From: Microbacterium sufflavum
GTDB lineage: Bacteria > Actinomycetota > Actinomycetes > Actinomycetales > Microbacteriaceae
DNA length: 64,000 nucleotides
Direction of reading: 5' to 3'
Assembly: GCF_023091155.1 (NCBI RefSeq)
Contig: NZ_JAHWXK010000001.1
Location: 372,001-436,000 of the forward strand
The position numbers and the translations under genes are program-made. The notes under the pieces were generated by a model that saw only the letters and a program-made list of their open reading frames with translations, was not told the DNA's origin and searched no databases. How positions within the stretch are numbered: position 1 is the first letter of the stretch; each line of letters opens with the position of its first letter. Below, in pieces: positions 61,026 through 64,000 of this stretch.

Positions 61026-61039
61026 TTAGGATTGCCTAA
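61026..61039 (+). promoter_or_regulatory. Iron-box-like palindrome
   Basis: TTAGG-ATTG-CCTAA (61026-61039) is a 5+5 inverted repeat that differs in the centre from the TTAGGTTAGCCTAA heart of actinobacterial IdeR/DtxR boxes. It lies 44 bases before ATG 61083. Confidence 0.5.
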
Positions 61040-61082
61040 GAACCCGCCGTCTTGGGGTGGCATCGACGGGAAGGACAGCAGC

Positions 61083-61859
61083 ATGGCATTCATCACCTCG
61101 GAGGCTCTCGCCGACACCGGCTACGTCGTCCTCGACGACGACACGAGCCCCATCGATCCCGCCGAGTGGCGCGACCTGGAGTACGTCGGCTGGCGCTCGT
61201 CCGGCATCACCCGCTTCGCCCCGCTCACCAGCTACGCGGGCGACATCGACTGCAACGGCTTCTGGAACCGCACGCCTCCCCGCACCGACAAGGACGGCGT
61301 GTGGATCGACGCGCAGGTCGCGATCGCGCCGACGCTGCAGAGCCGGGCGCTGGAGCCGGGCGCGGGCATCGGCCGGTGCCGCGTGATCGAGCTGCAGCCC
61401 AACGACTACGCCGACGCGATCTACAACCTGCACCAGGACGACAACAACCGGCTCAACGAACCGGGCACGGGCTGGGTGGTGCGCGGCTACGTCAACCTCA
61501 CCGACGACACGGAGTCGATGCTCATCCTCCGTTCCGACCGCTTCGACCCCGCGACCGAGGTGCGTCTGCCCCTGCACGCCGGCTCCCGCATCGTGATCGA
61601 CACGCAGCGGTTCTGGCACGCCGTGTGGCACCGCGGCACGGCCCCGCGGTACGCCCTCATCACGTCGTGGACCAGCGGCCCCGAGCTCGACGCCTACATC
61701 GCCGCGCACCACGGAGACCCGCACCCGCCCACCGTCGAGCTCGACCCGCGCCTGGTCGAGGCCGCGCAGGTGGAGATGCACCGCCGCATCGAGGAGCGCC
61801 GCCGCGCGTTCGAGGCGCAGGGCATCGTGATGGAGCCGCCCGTCGACATGAGCGTCTGA
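61083..61859 (+). CDS. 2OG-Fe(II)-oxygenase-like protein
   Basis: 258 residues. GGAAGGAC precedes ATG 61083. A cupin-like core holds a possible iron triad: His117 and Asp119 in LHQDDNN and His179 in RFWHAVWH, with Arg189 in RYALITSW placed to bind 2-oxoglutarate. The last 45 residues are helical and charged. The enzyme class is inferred from this triad; the family is not firmly recognised. An iron-box-like site lies upstream. Confidence 0.65.
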   Translation: MAFITSEALADTGYVVLDDDTSPIDPAEWRDLEYVGWRSSGITRFAPLTSYAGDIDCNGFWNRTPPRTDKDGVWIDAQVAIAPTLQSRALEPGAGIGRCRVIELQPNDYADAIYNLHQDDNNRLNEPGTGWVVRGYVNLTDDTESMLILRSDRFDPATEVRLPLHAGSRIVIDTQRFWHAVWHRGTAPRYALITSWTSGPELDAYIAAHHGDPHPPTVELDPRLVEAAQVEMHRRIEERRRAFEAQGIVMEPPVDMSV

Positions 61860-61895
61860 CCAGGGGCCCCACCGCCGCGCCGGTCGCGCGACGCC

Positions 61896-63563
61896 TCAGA
61901 GCGTGCGACCGCCGTCGAGCCGCACCACCCGGTCCACCGTTCCCGCGGGAGGATCCACGTGCGAGATCAGCAGCACCGTCTGGTCGCCCGCGGCGTCGAG
62001 CAGGTCGCGCAGCAGGGCGTCCGAGGCGTCGGGGTCCACGCCAGCGGTCGGCTCGTCGAGCACCAGCACCGGGAACCCCCGGAGCAGCGCGCGGGCGAGG
62101 GCGATGCGCTGCGCCTGGCCGCCCGACACCAGCGCCCCGCGGTCGCCCACCCTGGCGTCGAGGCCCCCGCGCTCGCGCGCCCACGCCCCGAGCCCCACGC
62201 GGTCGAGCGCGTCGAGGAGCTTCGCGTCGGTCGCGGTGTCCCTGGCGAACAGGAGGTTCTGCCGCAGATCCTCGTCGAACAGCTGCGGGTGCTGCTCGCA
62301 CAGGCCGATCGTGCGGCGCAGCGCCGGACCCGACAGTGCCGCGGCGTCGCGCCCGTCGATGCGGTACTCCCCTGTCACGCGGAGGAACCCGACCAGCGCG
62401 GCCGCGAGCGAGCTCTTGCCCGCACCGCTCGGACCGGTCACGAGCACGCGCTCCCCGGGCCGGAGGTCGAGGTCGACGCCGCGCAGTGCCGGAACCCCTC
62501 CGGGCCACTGCGCCGCGACCCCCCGGAGCGTGAGCCGCGGTGTGCCGTCGAACGCGACATCCTCCCCCGCGTCCGTCCGCAGCTCCGACGGCATGCGCTC
62601 CGGCAGCACGTCCACGATGCGCTCGGCGCTCGCCCGCACGCTGCGCCACGAGGCCGCGGCGATCGGCACGGCCCCGAACACCTCGAACACCACCATCGGC
62701 ACGAGCACCGCGACCGCGAGCCACGGCGCATCGATCGCCCCGGTCGCGAGTCCCGGCGCGGCCGCCGCGAGCGCCCACACCGACGCAGCCCCCGCCACGA
62801 GCGACACGGTGCCCGCGGCGACGGCCTGGGCGACCGAGGCCCTGCTCACGACCCGGCGCAGGGCGGCGTCGGCCACCCGGATGCGCTCGCGCGCCTGGCC
62901 CTCCGCCCCGTAGGCGAGCAGCACGTCGAGACTGCCGAGGTAGTCGACCAGTGCCGCCGACACCTCGGCGCGACGGGCAGACACGGCCGACTCGGCCCGG
63001 GAGCCGAACACCCACCCGAGCCCGATCGCGGCGAGCGCGGCGACGACCAGGCACACGGCGAGGGTCAGCGCGGCCGCGGGCGACACGAAGGCGAGGAACC
63101 CCACAGCCCCCACGGCGACGAGCGCCGACACCGCGAGCGGCTGCACCACCCGCAACGGCAGGTTCTGCAGATTCTCCACGTCGTCGACGAGCGCCGCGAG
63201 CACCTGTCCCCGGTCGGTCGCGCCGAGCCCCGCGGGAGAGAGCGGGATGAGGCGGCGCACCAGGTCGGAGCGCGTCGAGGCCAGCTGCCGCAGCGCCGCA
63301 TCGTGCCCGCTGAGCCGCTCGAGGTAGCGGGTCACGGCGCGGGTCACGGCGAAGAACCGCACCCCGACCACGGCCACCGACAGCGGCACGAGCGAGTCCA
63401 CGATCGAGGCGCTCACGATCAGCCAGCCGCTCACCGCGAGCAGGCTCACGGCCGCGCCCGCCGACAGCACGCCCCAGATCAGGCCGGGCAGGAACCGCGC
63501 GACGGGCGGCTGCGCCAGGCGGAGCACCTCGCGCACCCGCCGGGCCCTGGTGGTCTCGCTCAT
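61896..63563 (-). CDS. cydC: CydC, ABC exporter for cytochrome bd assembly
   Basis: 555 residues. Six membrane segments with the CydC-type GWLIVSASIVDSLVPLS and AVTRAVTRYLERL stretches, then the ATPase: Walker A GPSGAGKSS, signature VSGGQAQ, Walker B VLVLDEPTAG, switch His in LLISHVD. With CydD it forms the CydDC transporter of thiols/haem needed for cytochrome bd oxidase. ATG 63563 overlaps the stop of cydD (ATGA). Confidence 0.88.
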   Translation of the reverse strand: MSETTRARRVREVLRLAQPPVARFLPGLIWGVLSAGAAVSLLAVSGWLIVSASIVDSLVPLSVAVVGVRFFAVTRAVTRYLERLSGHDAALRQLASTRSDLVRRLIPLSPAGLGATDRGQVLAALVDDVENLQNLPLRVVQPLAVSALVAVGAVGFLAFVSPAAALTLAVCLVVAALAAIGLGWVFGSRAESAVSARRAEVSAALVDYLGSLDVLLAYGAEGQARERIRVADAALRRVVSRASVAQAVAAGTVSLVAGAASVWALAAAAPGLATGAIDAPWLAVAVLVPMVVFEVFGAVPIAAASWRSVRASAERIVDVLPERMPSELRTDAGEDVAFDGTPRLTLRGVAAQWPGGVPALRGVDLDLRPGERVLVTGPSGAGKSSLAAALVGFLRVTGEYRIDGRDAAALSGPALRRTIGLCEQHPQLFDEDLRQNLLFARDTATDAKLLDALDRVGLGAWARERGGLDARVGDRGALVSGGQAQRIALARALLRGFPVLVLDEPTAGVDPDASDALLRDLLDAAGDQTVLLISHVDPPAGTVDRVVRLDGGRTL

Positions 63564-64000
63564 GCGCTCACCCCCAGGGCGACCACGCGGTCGGCGATGT
63601 CGCGCGCCGACCGGCGGTGGGAGACCAGCACCACGGTCGCTCCGGCGTCCGCCCGCGCGCGCAGCGAGGACCACAGCCGCTCCTCCGTGGCGGGGTCGAG
63701 CGCGCTGGAGGGTTCGTCGAGCGCGAGTACGGCGTGCGGCATCCCCGCCTGGCGGTAGAGCGCCCGCGCCACCGCGACCCGCTGCGCCTGCCCGCCCGAC
63801 AGTCCGCTGCCCTGCACGCCGAGCTCTCGCGCGGGGTCGATCCCTTCGGCGCAGGCGGCGTCGAGCGCCCTCCGCACCCGCTCGGCATCGGGCTCCGGGT
63901 CGCCGAGGGCGACGTTGTCCGCCACCGTGCCGCGGATGAGCCCGGGCGACTGGCCCGCCCACGCCAGCCACTCCGACGACGCGAGGCCGCGGACGTCACG
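63560..64000 (-). CDS. cydD: CydD, ABC exporter subunit (partial, 3' end)
   Basis: The last 146 codons are visible; the gene starts past the window edge. Seen: the Q-loop (WAGQSPGLIRGTVADNVALG), signature LSGGQAQ, Walker B AVLALDEPS and switch His in VLVSHR. It overlaps cydC by ATGA, which supports the cydD-cydC order usual in actinobacteria, with cydAB expected further right. Confidence 0.85.
   Translation of the reverse strand, partial: RDVRGLASSEWLAWAGQSPGLIRGTVADNVALGDPEPDAERVRRALDAACAEGIDPARELGVQGSGLSGGQAQRVAVARALYRQAGMPHAVLALDEPSSALDPATEERLWSSLRARADAGATVVLVSHRRSARDIADRVVALGVSA

Noticed and set aside
1-64000. CRISPR arrays, rRNA operons, IS elements
   Set aside because: No regularly spaced repeats with unique spacers, no rRNA sequence and no transposase were seen.

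Overview
The window is high-GC actinobacterial chromosome, most likely from the family Microbacteriaceae and probably Microbacterium. This rests on strong G/C third-position bias, many start codons preceded directly by a -10 box (leaderless genes), an LAxTG wall-sorting signal of the actinobacterial class E sortase type, CydDC, DUF3039 and DUF6297-type proteins, and phage genes of actinophage type. It is a family-level judgement from gene content; no database search was run.

Left part (1-18.8 kb): the end of soxR; a 1393-residue wall-anchored protein with seven DUF11/DUF7927-like repeats; an acyl-lipid desaturase that seems to start at ATC; a ThrE-type exporter; a GNAT acetyltransferase divergent from a zinc-ribbon protein with a Vsr/DUF559-like nuclease core; an esterase; an MFS transporter; a VOC protein and a methyltransferase. 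Then comes a sugar-use locus: a LacI regulator, a GH13 glucosidase, and an ABC importer (binding protein plus two permeases) with no ATPase of its own.

Middle (18.8-42.6 kb): a dense set of small regulator/target units. These are ArsR-RibD-like-SRPBCC, MarR with a DHA2 exporter, an NarL-type two-component pair, TetR with an SDR, an ABC-2-like ATPase/permease pair, TetR with DUF1761 and DUF1905 proteins, a zinc alcohol/formaldehyde dehydrogenase, a TMEM175-like channel, a DUF4839 lipoprotein-sized protein, TetR next to a GDSL-hydrolase remnant, a lipoprotein class A beta-lactamase, a CPBP protease, a PapA5-like acyltransferase divergent from a BBE-type flavoenzyme across a 19-bp palindrome, and TetR with another SDR. 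Several of the regulators have clear inverted repeats over their own promoters.

Right part (42.7-59.8 kb): a 17-kb integrated element lies between two identical 27-bp copies of the 3' end of tRNA-Ser(CGA). The intact tRNA is on the right. There is one tyrosine integrase at each end. Early phage genes (excisionase, DUF3039, HTH replication-type protein, many tiny overlapping genes) run leftward into a tail module (HNH remnant, tail-assembly-chaperone-like gene, tape measure, beta-helix tail protein). No terminase, portal, capsid or lysis gene is seen. The left third carries a second fatty-acid desaturase and small unknown genes. It looks like a defective or chimeric prophage, or a tail-only element.

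Far right (59.8-64 kb): a half-size MetE-like protein, a 2OG-Fe(II)-like protein behind an iron-box-like palindrome, and cydC with the 3' part of cydD.
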